A stretch of DNA of 64,000 nucleotides from Pseudorasbora parva (GCF_024679245.1 NC_090177.1:25544632-25608631); one strand, 5' to 3'. Positions 10,640 through 27,176 are shown, counted from the first letter of the stretch. Notes: a model not told the origin generated them from the letters alone. A program made the numbers and translations.

Positions 10640-11780
10640 ACCCATTCTCATCGTCTTTCTTTGTTTGCATCCCCAGGCCGCTACATCTTAAAAAATTCTT
10701 TGTTTATTTTACCTTATGCTCTGTTGATGTTCTCCCCTGCTGACTGCTTCTGTTTCCTTTATTTTTGGTACTCTTTCACAGCCGAAAAGCAAAAAAGGAA
10801 ATCATTTAAATTCTTTGTTTACGTGTTGTATCTGAGGAAGTAAGCATTTTAAAATATTTTTGTATAATCTGGCTTAACTATGACTATGCTTACATCAAAT
10901 GTGTCGTAGACTGAGATGCTACCTTTGCAGCTCACATTATAGAAGAAATACAGTATTTTCATGCCTTTAAGCATCTGTCTAAGTGTTTTTTGTTACTTTG
11001 ATGATGTTTTCAACACACCCTGGCAAGTTTTCCAATGCCCCGACCGGCTCAACTCCCTATCCCTGGGAAACTTTTATGCAGTAATAATTTTTTGTGCTAA
11101 AGGCTAAACGCCTGAGAAATGCGGGGGCTCTGTCAATGGGAGTGAAAAGAGAGAGGCTGACATTAGGCAGGAGTGGATGGTGGAGAATGGAAACAAGGGA
11201 ATGGGGTTCTTTGCGTGTACATTCGGTCGGACAGAATGCAAGCGATAACGTGCATGAAATATTCAGACTGTGGAGTGATGATGGGAACAGATGAAGAAAG
11301 TGCACTCTTTGCGCTCTTTGAGCCTGGATCAATTGTGAAGTTGTGGGATTAAGGCTGATCTGCCTTCTAAATGTTATCTGGAGCTCAGGCACGGACTTGA
11401 ACCTGTCTTTAAGAGGCAATAATGCTTCTGCGCCTTTTCCAGTGCAGATGGAGCCAGAAGTCTTACTAAACAGCCACGGGCCTTTGCTGAAGCCAAGAAC
11501 TGTTTGTACAGAATACTTGATTCATCCAACAGTGTTTCTGGACAAGTGTCAGATGTGCCCAGGGCCAATCTATATTTTTCCCTCAGTATTGTGTCGTTCA
11601 GGGTTTCCATCTTACAGTTTACATCCTTCCTGCTTAGCAATTATAATTCATCCCATTAATCAAGCATCCTAATGAATTAAAACATTTCCATGGGATTCCC
11701 TACAGGTTGTGTTCTCTACTGCATAAATCGCTGCTCTCTGTCTCTCTGTCTATCTGTCTGTCTGTCTATCTGTCTGTCTC

Positions 11781-11811
<31 letters not shown>

Positions 11812-14340
11812 GTCTGTCTTGTTTCCCTTGATGACACTCTTGCCTTGGCAGGCTTTAATCCTTTGGATTTATGAACAAGACAGCCATTTGTCAATTAAAT
11901 GTATATAGTCCTATACTGCAAACTGCTGTCTTTCTTAATTAGTATTTTTTTCCTTATCTATTGACAAATATGTAAACCTTCTCAAAACAAGAAGATATTA
12001 AGATATGAAGACTTGATTTAAAAAATATTGAATCAAGTTTATTCTTTACTCCATTGACAAATTGTGCTGACAATTTGTTTTGAGGATGTTTAATCCAAGA
12101 TAAAAATTATTATTTTATTTTAAAATTATTATATTATTATCTAAAAAGAAAATTTTGTCACATTATACTTGATGTGTTTTTGATTTTAAACGTGATAGCT
12201 TTTTTGCAGCAATGTGCATCTGTTTTGGAATTTTACTGATTCTATTTAATTTAATTTAATGCGGTTACTGAAGTTTTAAAACTTTACAAAAAATCCTGAT
12301 GTCTTTTTTCGGCTTTTATAAAGTTTAACAGCTGTGCTCGGCATTCAGGTTTGCTGTGTGCTCTGAGGATTCAAGAGCGTCTAACTGTCTGAAATTGAGA
12401 AATGTACAAAAATGAAGACTGTTCCTGTCTCAGGGTCTCATAGTTGCCACTCAACATTTTTACAGGAAAAAAATAAGTAGAAAAACAGCTTTTACCTTCT
12501 TCGATAGACTACAGCACCCTTAAAATGCACTAGTTTCTGTCAAATCGTGCCTTTTTAGGGCTCTGGGTCTGAATGTAGAAATTTCTCCCTGTGAGCAGAC
12601 ACTTCATAGAAAATCTATTTCGTTGGTTAGGACACCATTACCGCCAGGTCCAAAAAGGTTTTTTAAAACATAATCACTCAATAGGGAGAAAAAGATTCTT
12701 AGGCTTGGCATAGTCTGTGTATTTATTTTGAAAGTTTTTTTATTGTTCAAAGTTATTTTTAAAGCACTAAAACACAGTCTTATAAGCTTCTAGTTTTGTT
12801 GCCATCTGCATTTTTAGCTTCAATATGACTCTTTATGCAAGCAATGATGTCTCGGCCTAATTATAGATAGCAGTCCTTCCAAGAGCATAACATAAACATC
12901 TGTTTCTCTTCTTCTTGGCTCTCTGCCCATTTTTGTTGCTCCCTCCCATCCAGTACTTAGTTTCTAATGGTTACTTCCTGTGTTTTTAGGCAACGCAGAC
13001 TGGAGCTGATGTTTATCCTGTGGATATACTGGAGAGTGTATCCCAGTGACATTATCATCTCCCACCGTTTCCAGGAGACTCTTCCTTCTTTGTGGAATAA
13101 TTTCTGCAGTAAGGGAACTAGACCTTAAACAATTGGGATATTTTTCCCCATGTTCCTGACTGAGGTATCTGTCTTTTCTCTCTACATGGAGGAAAGTCTG
13201 ACAAAAAGCCACGGGAAGTATATAAAAGGCTGAACGACAAGATTCATTTCACTTACAAAACTGCTCCTTTACTTCTAAACCCAAAGTAGAGCCTGATGGT
13301 GTCATATGATCTGGACTGACTGTGCTCAGTTTGAGCCCCCAGCAGTAGCACTTTTGCTCCAAATGAAACTGTTTTTCTTGCATAATTCTTAGTCAGTCTG
13401 GAGTCGTTAGCCCTCCCGCACTGTGTGTTGTAGCATGCGGCTTGGGCTCAACATCCACAGCATCTTAATTACACAGCCAAACCGATTTAGACCACGGAAG
13501 AAACATCTCTACATCTGAAGATTCGCTGCCATTTAGAGATCTTCTTTCTTCTTTGTTTGTCATCTTTATCTATGCTATTACCCAAAAGATGCCCAAGAGG
13601 TCCTGCTGTCTCCCACACATGTACCTAGTAAGTTTTTTGCATGTACCTAGTAAGTTTTTTGTCTGTAACCTTTCCAGTGCTTCTGTTTCTCTCCTGCGCT
13701 GACGTCCCATTCATTCACACATCCCGCCATAATGAAGCCTTTAATTAATGATGCACAAGTCCAAATTAGCCTGGTTCAGTGACCATCGAGGGCCGTTGGT
13801 CCCCGCAGACACAGTGACCTTTGGAGAGGGCCAGACTGCTGCTTTGTGGCCCAACACCTTCACACACACACACACGCACACACATGTCAACCCTTGAGCC
13901 CCTGGCAGTAAATAGTGAATAGTAAATGTCAACGCTCTGGCCATTGATGAACATGATTTATTTAAATAAGCGGATCAGATCGGCCCACAGTATCCACCAG
14001 CAGCTTGCCTCCCTCCACATATCAGTCTTCTACAATCTGGGGATTTTCTCTTTGATTTAGCGGGATTATATTATCTGATGTTATCACATTAACACATGAC
14101 TTTGATTTGACAAATACATTTGTCAAATATTAATACTTGAACTAAAAAATAAATAAATAAAAGGGGTTACAAAATAATTAAGGTTTTCCTTTCAAGTGTC
14201 ATTTGTATCATTTGACCCCCCCCCATTTAAAAAAAAAAGTATTTTAATGTAAGTTCATAAATAAAAAGTGACAAACAATTATGCATGTCACTGAAGTAAA
14301 TTGTACTCATTTGATTTATATTGTCATTTTATCTTGCACT
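10640..14340. other. Non-coding DNA upstream of the kelch exon
   Basis: Apart from a tetranucleotide array (11733-11820) and short CA runs (13859-13884), I see no repeat termini, conserved coding frame or RNA gene. A 22-bp direct duplication (CATGTACCTAGTAAGTTTTT) lies at 13617-13661. The stretch is probably upstream or 5' intronic DNA of the kelch gene. Confidence 0.45.
11733..11820. repeat. (TCTG)n/(TCTA)n microsatellite
   Basis: About 22 units, mainly TCTG with TCTA and TCTC variants. No function suggested. Confidence 0.93.
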
Positions 14341-14373
14341 TGCTGTCTCTTTCTCTTTTCCTCTTCCTCGCAG
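14341..14373 (+). other. Probable splice acceptor before the kelch exon
   Basis: A long pyrimidine tract (TCTCTTTCTCTTTTCCTCTT) runs into CTCGCAG ending at 14373. This is the best acceptor upstream of the kelch ATG, 452 bp away, and would make 14374-14825 a 5' UTR. Upstream ATGs exist in that interval, including one at 14391. A later acceptor or a transcription start inside the interval is also possible. Confidence 0.4.
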
Positions 14374-14825
14374 CGTCAGGCATGTGGGTCACCCTGACAC
14401 GTTTGGCAGGACTACAGAAAAGGATCCGGCTACACGTTCCACGTGGATAAATTAGTTTTATTTTGTGTCAGAGTTACGAATTCTTTCCATATTTTTTCAA
14501 CTGGACGGCTTGTGGAAGACAACGGGAAATACTTAAAAGGCCTGATGCACCTTTTAAGAGCGGCAACAAAAATGAATAAATCATCAAGAAGGTGTGAGGG
14601 CTAGTTCTTCACGAACAGTGCTGAAGGAAACGCTCTTCTCCCCCCACCTGCCGGCTCTGAGCGAGCGAGAGCTAGAACTGAGGTCTTTGGCAGACTGACA
14701 GTTGCAGCCTCTCCTGCTCTCTAGCCTGGTGCTCTGTTGATGCATTTGCCTTGATTTTTGCATTCTTCTGCCCTCCCCATCCGTGCTCGTGTCATGCTCT
14801 GTTGCCGGCGTGCCGTCCTGGAGCC

Positions 14826-15216
14826 ATGCCCATCCCTGAGATGGCTTTGAGCCCGGTGAAGTCTCTGTACTGGGAGGTGTTTCCCTCCATGGCCACGCAG
14901 CGGGTGTACTGCACGCCCGTGCTCTTGGCTGGGCGCCTCTATGTGCTGGGGGGCTGCAGCGAGAACGGCCACCCTCTGGACTCCGCCGAGGTGCTGGATC
15001 TGGAGAGCCAGCGCTGGTGTGAGCTGCCCCCTCTCCCCACCGCTCGGGCCGGAGCATCGGCCGTGGCCGTTGGAGACCAGCTGATGATTATGGGAGGCAT
15101 GGACGCACAGCAGAGCCCACTGGCCTCTGTGGAGGTATATCACCCCGATGAGGGGAAGTGGGAGAGGAAGACAGGACTGGGGCAGCCCTCCATGGGCATC
15201 ACCACGCTGGAGAAAG
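14826..15216 (+). CDS. klhdc8b: Kelch-repeat protein, first coding exon (KLHDC8B-like)
   Basis: The exon encodes 130 residues and part of the next codon. The chosen start, ATG 14826, has G at -3; a second in-frame ATG at 14841 has an even better context and gives MALSPVK. Kelch blades are clear: LAGRLYVLGGC (about residues 29-39) and VGDQLMIMGGMD (about 77-88), each with a GG pair, followed by AEVLDLESQRWCELPPLPTARAG and VEVYHPDEGKWER. The WEVFPSM start, PLD.AE.LD and DEG.WER resemble KLHDC8B more than its paralogue KLHDC8A, by recall. The family is a small all-kelch beta-propeller protein of roughly 350 residues; KLHDC8B has been linked to the midbody and cytokinesis. About two thirds of the propeller is missing here and must lie in later exons beyond the window. 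The exon is much more GC-rich than its flanks. Confidence 0.85.
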
Positions 15217-15222
15217 GTAAGA
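15217..15222 (+). other. Splice donor of the kelch exon
   Basis: GAGAAAG followed by GTAAGA is a near-consensus donor. It cuts after the first base of a codon (phase 1), at the point where the GITTLEK kelch strand would continue. Reading through adds a non-kelch tail to a stop at 15300, which argues for splicing here. Confidence 0.85.
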
Positions 15223-18200
15223 GAGGTTTGCTTCTCTTTTTGACCAATTTCTTGTTGAAAAGACCCGCATTAGACACTGGTTTGCAAGACTGCACCAGTT
15301 GATCTGCCTCATCAGATTAATTGTACTAGTCAACTGGCATTACCAGCCAAGTTTTTTCTTATGACACTTTCACCAATTAAAAGAATGTCTAAAAATCCTT
15401 AAGTTGAAACAAAACTGTGCAGTTGGTTTTAGAGGCTGTGCCCTTAATTATGCTTATTTTTCTTACCCTATTGTCAAATTAGTCATGTGTGTACAAGACT
15501 AAAAAAAAAAGTTTATGCATAATTCAGTATTTAATTAAATTCAATTGTCAATAATTTGACTATGGGGAAAGAAAAACAAGCTTAATTACAAGCATATTCT
15601 CTGAAAACAAGCCATGATATTTTATGGTCAATGACTAAGCGTATCCAGGAAAAAAATAAAAAAGTAGATTTTGTTTCCTAAAAAAGTCTAATGATCAATT
15701 AAAAAAGTTATGTTTTGGCTTTATGTCCCCCCAAAATTTTAAACTGAGTTTTAATATAAAAAAGGAAAAACTACTACCCAAACTACTAATCATAGAAAAT
15801 ATTTATCCAATTTATGGTATACATGAATTGCATTTTTTTTGCGTTGTAATTATTTAAAAATTCATTCAAATGTCATTGACCAAGCAAATTGATCTGATTT
15901 TAAGGATGGTTAGTTTTTTGTTAATTGTCTGGAAAGCAAGACATGACGTGACAAGTGATGTCTTACCCACATCACTTTACAAATGTATACATTTCTGCTG
16001 TTGTAGTTTCTCAGACTGAACTGTTATTGTTTGGTTCACAAACCTCAGTGAGCAGCGTTGCGTAGAACAGCACCAGTCTGTAATTTGGAAAAGCAAAATT
16101 TGGTTCCTCTCACGTTTTTGTGCTGCTTCCCGTCAGAGCACGATTAGCCATATAATCTCGGATGCTGTTATCTTTGGTACAATCACTGCGCTTCTAATAA
16201 ATGCCTCTCGTAGCCAGCACCACTGGAGTCCTCCAGATTTAACAGCTCCAAATCAAGGCATCAGTCATGCTATACTCTGACACAAAGACTTACACTGCAG
16301 AGAAAAGTCTCTTTCACACATTCTCCCTCCTCTCCAGCTTATCTAGGTGTGTGTTCAGGTGACCGTTTATCCAGGTTGAGACCCAGAGGAAGAGCGCTTA
16401 TTCACAGGGATTCGCTTCTGCTAAGACGCATTCCACCAGCTGAGCCGCATTTAGTGTGGGACAGATCAGTCCTGTCTGTCGGTCCATGTTAAAACTATCA
16501 GCAATACCTATTTGGATTCATGTGCAGGCGAGCGATCATGAGCTTCTGGTTCTTTTACCAATACTTTTGATTCAGTCCACAGAATTATAAATGACCTGTC
16601 ATCTCATTTATCTAGAGCATAAGACAGAGCCATATTAAAGAGACATATTAAAGCGGCCATATCATGAATATGTTAATTTAATTTTTTCTAGGTTTGCTTC
16701 TAATTTTAGTCAAGGTTCCTTGCACCAAAAACTAGTTATTTACTTTTGTATGAGCATTGTTTGTGCCCTCCCTTTGTTTACTTACAGTCTGGCCCTTTTC
16801 CACAATTAATAATGAATAATTAGTAGTATTATTAGGCATCGCACTTTTATTTTTAATATTAATCATTAAAAATAAATATTATTAAGAATTCACCAAAAGA
16901 CATTTTGTGTTCAGTAGAAGAAGGCAAGTCATACAAGTTTGGAATGACATGACATTATTTACATGAGTAAATAGTTACAGGAATTTATTTTGCTACTGTA
17001 CCTTTAAGACCTGTTACTGTACCTTTAAGAGGTATAAATTACCTCCACTATGATTGACTAAACTCTTTGCATGTAAAAGAGTAACATTCTAGACATGGTA
17101 GGTTTGCTGTCAGGTACAATTGATATGAATTTTTAGCGTCTTTTGTGTGTACATGAGAACACGAGCACACCAGGGAAGGAGCTGTAGTATTGTGTGTTTT
17201 GTGTGTTTATCCATGTGCATTAGTGCGTTCATAATTATGCCTCTGTTGTTCAGTCTCCTTAAAGTTGTGTTCCTTTTCTGGGCACACAAAAATGACAAGA
17301 ATATAAATACCAGAATGATCCATGCCTAGCCTTGTTAAAACAAGTGCATGCTAATTGCCATATGCCACCACCATGTGCACTGATAATTAAACTTGAAATA
17401 TGTTATTATAGAGCTTTCTGGAATACTTGTTTCTTACTGGTAAAATATTTTAATGACTGCTGACCATTGTCAATGGAAACCGACCTCATACACATCTCTC
17501 CACCATCTTTCTTCTGGCATAACAAAACATTTTCAGATAATTCATGTACATTTGTTTATTTATTTACTTAGCAGTAATTTAATAAATGTTGTAATTTTTC
17601 ACAATTTATCACAATTTCAGTTGGTTATTATCACAAAATAAATCCCAATATGGTGATCAGGACCTTAACAAATTAAAGGGGCTTTGTATCATCCTGAAGA
17701 GGTTTATTTCTTCACATACTGGTTACTAGCACCATATTGTCCTCAGGTGATCCTGACACAACTTTTCTCGCATTTTCATTTGACGGTCCATGATGTCACT
17801 CTTTACTATCAGTGTATCATCATAATTCGTTTATCGTCTCGTGTAGCAAAAAGCATTAAGGTCCTGAAACAGACCGTTTGAAGCCATAATTCAGTTCTAG
17901 GCTGTGTTATCAAAGACCTCTGTTTTCACCTCTCTCTCTTTCTGTCAGCAGAGCTTGTTCTCTTTGATATCCTTCACGTCATCTTAGAGACAAATTGCTT
18001 TGAGGGTCCAATCTGTATTTGTATGGCTTTGAAATCCTATTTTCCTTTCACCCTTTTGCCTTATTGGACACATTCTGTATCCGAATATCAATCTGGGTCT
18101 AAGCCAAACCATCTGGATCTTGTAAATAACACATCCCATACTGGATTTGTTCTCAATGTTTAGGAAGAAAAATCGTTTTTTAGCTGATGGCGTTTGTGAT

Positions 18201-19152
18201 CATGACAATAATAGAGGCTTGAGCTGGAGAAGTGCAGCTGTGGCTGGTTGAAACCACAGAAGTCGTAGCTCATATTTGTTATAGTTTGAAAGTAATTCTG
18301 AGTGTGTGCTGTGATGTGATGTGTCAGAATCATGCTGACCAGTTTGTCACTGAGTTTGGAGTGGATGGGTATTTAGGCAAACATGGTCTTTTTGATTTCA
18401 GACTAGCACTCTGAAGACAATATGACTGTCAGCTAGTGTTGCCAACCATACTATATAATACAGAATCATCCTGTGTTGAACTCAATGTGGGATGCATTTT
18501 GTCTCGTGTTAGTGTTTTGCTCCTGAAATACAGCTGAGAACATTCTGGCATTAGTGTCAATTTAGTGTCAGTTTTATAAATTACAGAATGTGAAAAAAAT
18601 AGCAAATGATAAATGTTAAACTGTTGTTTTCTGCAAGCTGCAAATTAAATCTGAATATATTCACCATGACAGTAAAAACTACAATATTTTGAAATATTAC
18701 AATTTCTATTTCAATATTGTTTAAAATGTAGTTTATTCCTGTGTTGGCAATAATTAATTTTCCACATAATTACTCCAGTCCTCATTGTTAAATGGTCTTT
18801 CAGAAATGCTGCTCAAGAAACATTATCATCATCAATGTTAAAAACAGTTGTGCTGCTTAATATTTTTGGTGAAAAGAACAGAAAGTTCTAAATAACATTT
18901 ATTTAAAATGGAAATGTTTTGTAACATGTATTTTATGCTCACTTTTGATCAATATAATGCGTATAAAAGTATTTTTATCTTTAAAACATAAAGAGGAGCT
19001 GTTGCCCTTGACAACAGAGGCAAAATAATGGCGATGGGAGTCTCTGCGGATGCATCTGTGCAACTTTATCAATTTTAACGGAGCCGGGACAAGATTACAG
19101 CTCCAACAAAATTCGACAATTAAGGCTGAACAGGATGTTTCTGAATGGTTGG
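15223..19152. other. Intron-like non-coding DNA
   Basis: AT-rich sequence with no conserved frame. Bases 16897-16985 resemble part of a widespread fish repeat (GGCAAGTCATACAAGTTTGGAATGACAT, a degraded relative of the AGGGTTAGTT element at 27905). Bases 16650-16680 (TTAAAGCGGCCATATCATGAA) look like a single repeat terminus. I see no kelch exon in any frame. Confidence 0.45.
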
Positions 19153-19156
19153 TTAA

Positions 19157-21184
19157 AGATGCCCTAGAATGATTTGAAACAATATGTTAAATTGTTCTCT
19201 GATATTTACATAGAGGGTATGTGGCTTATTTAAGGGCAAAAATTGTCCAGATACAGTTTTACAGGTCCATTTACAACCCTATAAATTGTCCCTAGGATGT
19301 AATGCTCTGTTTTTGCCTTATTTGGAAGAGTCATGAATATTAATGTTGAGCTCTGCTCTGATTGGCCTATTTCAGCAGCTTACAGCACACAGCACAGCAG
19401 TTCAGTTGTTCAGCGACGTGGCTCGTGAGTCCTGACAGAACACAGACCGACTGAATGACACTTTTTCTCAAATGGAGATTGATTAAATTTAGCCTACTTG
19501 TTTATTGGTGTTTTCAGATCTTCTGTGCGCGAGAGATCATCCTTCCCTCAGACAAAATAATAACCAGTGATTTTAGACTCGTCTTTTTCCGTCAACGATA
19601 TAACATGATGTTTATATAACATTAGTCACAATATAGGCTACGCAGTGACTGTGATGTACTCTGAAATACAAGCATGCAAAAACAACATACTTAAGTTCTC
19701 AAAAATATAAATATATATATATTTTTTTACAAAATGAATAGCTTTGTCAAATGATTATCGTTTTAACTCATATAGTGGAAATGTGACATTTGCTAGAAGG
19801 ATGGAGTGAACGATCTGCAAGCAACGGTTGTATTTTGTAATGCAAAATAATATTACCCTTTGTCATTAGACACTGTTTCCTTTTGTTACTGTACTAGCAT
19901 CTTGCGTTATCTAGACAATGCTGTCTCTCTAAAAAACTTTCAATTTAATCAGAAATTGTTTAAACAGTCAATAAGTGTTACGTGTAGATGTCACACAGAA
20001 GAAGATTCTAAGACTTCCAAAAACTCAAAGGAACTTTACAATCAACTTGACTCTACACGAAACATCCAACACTTTATCAAAACATAGTGAACATCGAGAA
20101 ACATCTAGGGTGCTAACAACAAGACCGGACGAAGACATGGTGAAAACTAGGAACTTAAATACAAACACTGATTACATACTAACGAGGGGGAACAGGTGAC
20201 ACAAATGACGAGACACAGCTGACAATACTTAATACACGCTGGGACTGACTGTGGCGGGAAAACTAGAACAAAGGAACATCCCTGCATCCCAATTCGCATA
20301 CTATCCATGCTAAATAGTATTTTAAAATAGAATTAGTATGTCCCAAATCGTAGTATGTTTAAAAAAGAGTATTCCAAAGATTCCTGGATGGTTTACTATT
20401 TCCGGTCCGAATTCGAATTATGGATCGATGGGCACTCTAACGGCTGATATTGCCCACAACCCATTGCGAGTTGGACGAGGATTCGATTAGAACTACAAAC
20501 TCGGGTTAAAAGCGTTAAAAAACTACAAACATGCGAGTCAGACGGTTAAGTAGAGAAGTTTAGATAAAGGGGTTTGAGTGACCAGCTATCAATATTTAAC
20601 CTGACAAAAATATATTTATTCAGTGTTGTCCACAATATATTTCACCTGCAGTAGCATTGTAAACCTTTTTAATGACACGTTTGGCCATTAACTTTTAAAT
20701 GCATCATTATATTTTAAACTGCAAACACATGAGGAGAGTCTCTGACCCACAAAGACCCACACATGGCAGATCAACGAGCGGCTACATTTCTCTCCGATAC
20801 GGTAGGAGATTAAACTGAATGTGGAGGATTTGAACTTTGACGAATCTGACGATGATTGACAGGGCAGATAAACGGTGACGGGATGCACGTAACTAAGCAA
20901 CAGAGTCTGTTAAAGATGGCAAAGTAGTATGTCCCGAAGCTTGTATACTTTTCTGCTACACACTCAAAAGTATATACAGCATATAAATGATCCCCAACGC
21001 TTGCGTCACGGTTGCCGTTATGTTGAGAATCACTTTTTCGTGGTGTTTTTCAAATCATAAACTAGATTTACATATGAAGAAGGAGGCAATGGTGTTTGAG
21101 ACTCACAGTATGTGATGTCCATCTACTGAACTCTTATTATTACACTTTGGCAAGGTTAATTACATTTTTCATTCTAGGGCACCT
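19157..21184. mobile_element. TTAA-flanked DNA transposon, non-autonomous
   Basis: The termini are AGATGCCCTAGAATGA and TCATTCTAGGGCACCT as inverted repeats, flanked by TTAA at 19153-19156 and 21185-21188. A TTAA target site is used by piggyBac and Kolobok transposons; the AG- start fits Kolobok better. The 2-kb interior has no recognisable transposase and includes another repeat (20281-20960). Deaminated or drifted sites are common, suggesting age. Confidence 0.75.
20281..20960. repeat. Nested element with GCATCCCAATTCGCATACTA end
   Basis: At the left is CTGCATCCCAATTCGCATAC, a terminus common in fish MITEs. A complementary-looking GTAGTATGTCCCGAAGC lies near 20926-20942. It sits inside the TTAA element. 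The right boundary and target duplication are unclear, so the coordinates are approximate. Confidence 0.4.
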
Positions 21185-21336
21185 TTAATGTAATGTCACT
21201 TTTATCTATTTGTATGTACTGGCAGGGTAACGTTAGCTTAGTAAGATACAAATGCTATGTGTTTACTGATGTAGTTCATTGACAGATTGATGTTACATCA
21301 ATGATGTTACACCTAATAAAATACAATTTTATCAAT

Positions 21337-21795
21337 AAAATTAATTTCTATGAAAGTTAAGCTTCCAAAGTCATGAACTGAAACACGGCAGACTGAACAC
21401 GAGTTGTGAATGTATGCCGCGAGCATGTTTGCGATTACCTCCGCTCTCATCACGAGAGCTCATTCAGTTAATTCATGACGGTGAATGTAATCTGACTCCT
21501 GCAGCATTAGTGCTGTGACACTCGCACGGCAACTCACTAATTATATTGAACAGACATATTCAGTATTTATTTGTAGTGTCTGTTCTCCAACTCAGTCACA
21601 GTAATCTAGTAGCGGTGGCTTTGGGAGTGGCATCACAGGGCAGTGAAGCATTCTGGGAATTGTTGTCTTTCATCCCCATGAGAAAAAAACAAAATTTTCT
21701 GTCTTTTCTCAGTCTAGAAGGCAAAAAAGTCAAAAATAATTTCACATTTCTACTACATTAATGACCCAGTTTCATCTTTCCAGTGCCGAAGTACC
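21337..21795 (+). repeat. 5'-truncated copy of the AGGGTTACTTCAGCG MITE
   Basis: This aligns with 56875-57329 over nearly its whole length. Shared blocks include TTTCTATGAAAGTTAAGCTT, AGTAGCGGTGGCTTTGGGA and TCTCAGTCTAGAAGGCA. Its right end GCCGAAGTACCCGT matches the terminus of the complete copy, but the flanking TTAA has decayed to TTCA. The left 340 bp of the family are absent. Confidence 0.8.
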
Positions 21796-21832
21796 CGTTT
21801 CAGCTTAGTGTAGTGTTACCACGTCCACGTTA

Positions 21833-21990
21833 GGGCTGTCAATGAATATTCTAAATTCGAAAATATATTCGAATAGTAAAAATAATAACTCATTTCGAAG
21901 GTGAAAATGAATATTCAAATTTAAAAAAAAGAGAAAAAAGTGGGAAAAAACGCTGTGGTAGTAGAGGCATGGCTGTCTGCTTTGCGAGTG
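21833..21990. repeat. hAT-like terminus fragment
   Basis: TAGGGCTGTCAATGAATATTC followed by AT-rich TTCGAA-containing sequence resembles a hAT terminus of the TAGGGCTGTC type. A possibly related internal piece with CGAATATTCAAAGCTTCG lies at 26673-26690. No pair of ends or target duplication is visible. Confidence 0.35.
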
Positions 21991-22109
21991 AGCGAGATCA
22001 TGAGGGTTCAGGGGCAGGTCACAGGAGTAGCACTGTCAGCTGAAAGTTGACGGGTCTTGCATGGAAGATGGCAGAAAGTGCAGAGCCCAACTTGACCGCA
22101 GCAGAGAAA

Positions 22110-22930
22110 CTGCCATTTGTACTAGTACAGCAGTACAGGTACATAGGAATTTTTGTAGCAAAACTCTTTGAGTCAGCAAAAACACAATACATAAAATCAA
22201 CATAGTACCATATATACATACATACATGTACATAGACTACATACAATGAATAGAGTTCACACAATAAATAGACTTTTGAGAAACAATAACGAAGAGCACC
22301 ACAAACCTATGTCAAGTTGACCCCCACATTAAGATTTTTAATTTAAGAGACAAATTTGAAATAACATTATTGCACATTTAATTCAATTTAGTATTTAAAT
22401 ACCGTCCCAAGATAATAAATATTATCAGTGCTAAAAAACTATAATTAAAATATTCTCTATATAACAGAGACTGACAACACAGACTACTCTCACATCTCTA
22501 TATAAAAAAAGACGTTTGTTTCCTCTGCTATATCCTTCGCCATCAGTCTAACCGTCGCTGGGAAAAAAACTGTTATAAAACCGCACCCTGTACGAGATAA
22601 TACTGTCCGGTCTGCCATATCTCAAGTTATATATTGAGTGTTTAGGCCTGAACATTGAGTGTGCCGGGTGGTGTGTATCCCTAAGAATATTCTTAGCTCT
22701 CTTCCTGCAGCGTTGTGTGTAAAGGACCTCCATAGATGGAAGATCCGATCTGATGATCTTCTGCGCGGTCTTTATGACCCTTTGGAGAGCTCTCTTTTCT
22801 GCCTGGGTAGTGCTTCCAAACCATACAGTGATGCAATTTGTTAAGAGACTCCACAAGTCCTCTATAGGCCTGGATGAGTGGCTTGCGGCTAAGTCCTGCC
22901 TTCCTTAGCAGCCTGATAATATAAAGCTTC
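22110..22930 (-). mobile_element. 3' end of a LINE (L2/Rex-like)
   Basis: Read on the minus strand, 22930-22548 encodes the C-terminal part of a non-LTR reverse transcriptase, and 22547-22110 is an AT-rich 3' UTR. Only the end is present, as expected for 5'-truncated LINE insertion. The L2/Rex/jockey-group assignment comes from the C-terminal motif pattern and is not precise. Confidence 0.7.
22548..22856 (-). pseudogene. LINE reverse transcriptase C-terminus
   Basis: The minus-strand frame shows ITVWFGSTTQAEKRALQRV, then KTAQKIIRSDLPS and YTQRCRKRAKNILRDTHHPAHSMF, ending in YNSFFPSDG. Fish L2/Rex-type elements encode W-G-(N/S)-(T/C)-...-ALQRVVKTAQ-...-R...(A)-I..D..HP.H..F...FFP at the protein end. 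The upstream catalytic domain and endonuclease are absent, so this is a dead 5' truncation. Confidence 0.8.
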
Positions 22931-26456
<3,526 letters not shown>

Positions 26457-27137
26457 TTTTGAATCTGTTCTTTGTTTCATTCACAGATCTTTTTTGAAGT
26501 CACATTGCCCTCAATACCCTAAACATGTTATTTTAAATAATAATTATTTCTGTTTCCGCACAATAATGCAAATTTCAAACCAAACTTTATTCTCACTCTG
26601 TATTTAGTTGTTGTCTAAAATAGTTGCATTTAAATATTTTTTTGAGCTTCGAAACTTCGGTAGTAATCAACACCGAATATTCAAAGCTTCGGAGGGAGGG
26701 GGGTGAACATATTCTTCTCTCTAATAAAGGCAGGAATCACGAGAAGCGGCGCGCCTCACACGGGCCAGGCTTATAGGCTCAGAGAACATACACAACACTA
26801 GTGATACAAAACACACAGGTCTCTAACAAGCTCCTGTATTTCGCAATAGATTCATTTAGATTGATAATAATGGGTAATAGGCTTGCTGCGATAGTTGTGA
26901 TACTTGGCCACCACCGTCGTTTAGAATTTTGTTTTGTTTTATAGTAATAAAATAATTTTGTTTAGTTAGAGAGCAGACACTACAAATATAAACTGGATGT
27001 GTCTTCTTAATGCATTATAGGTAAATCAAAGACCATCCGAAGTATTTCATTCATCACGAGAAGCTGAATGACGATGACAGTCACTAATGACAGTGAGAAG
27101 AGAGTGCTCAATGCATGTCATTTATTTAAAACCGTTC

Positions 27138-27140
<3 letters not shown>

Positions 27141-27175
<35 letters not shown>
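27141..27175. repeat. (CA)n microsatellite
   Basis: About 17 CA units bordering the dispersed repeat at 27177-27460. Confidence 0.95.

Positions 27176-27176
<1 letters not shown>

Noticed and set aside
10280..10651. A 123-codon minus-strand frame rich in Cys-Val
   Set aside because: It is a readthrough of the (CA)n array; the same artefact occurs at 26335-26607, 27351-27561, 53109-53354 and 49385-50014 (Ser-Leu).
12964..13212. 82-codon frame upstream of the kelch gene
   Set aside because: No recognisable motif, no plausible start context or splice structure; indistinguishable from chance.
14584..15143. Long minus-strand frames opposite the kelch exon
   Set aside because: They are shadows of the GC-rich kelch coding exon, whose + strand translation has clear blades and a splice donor.
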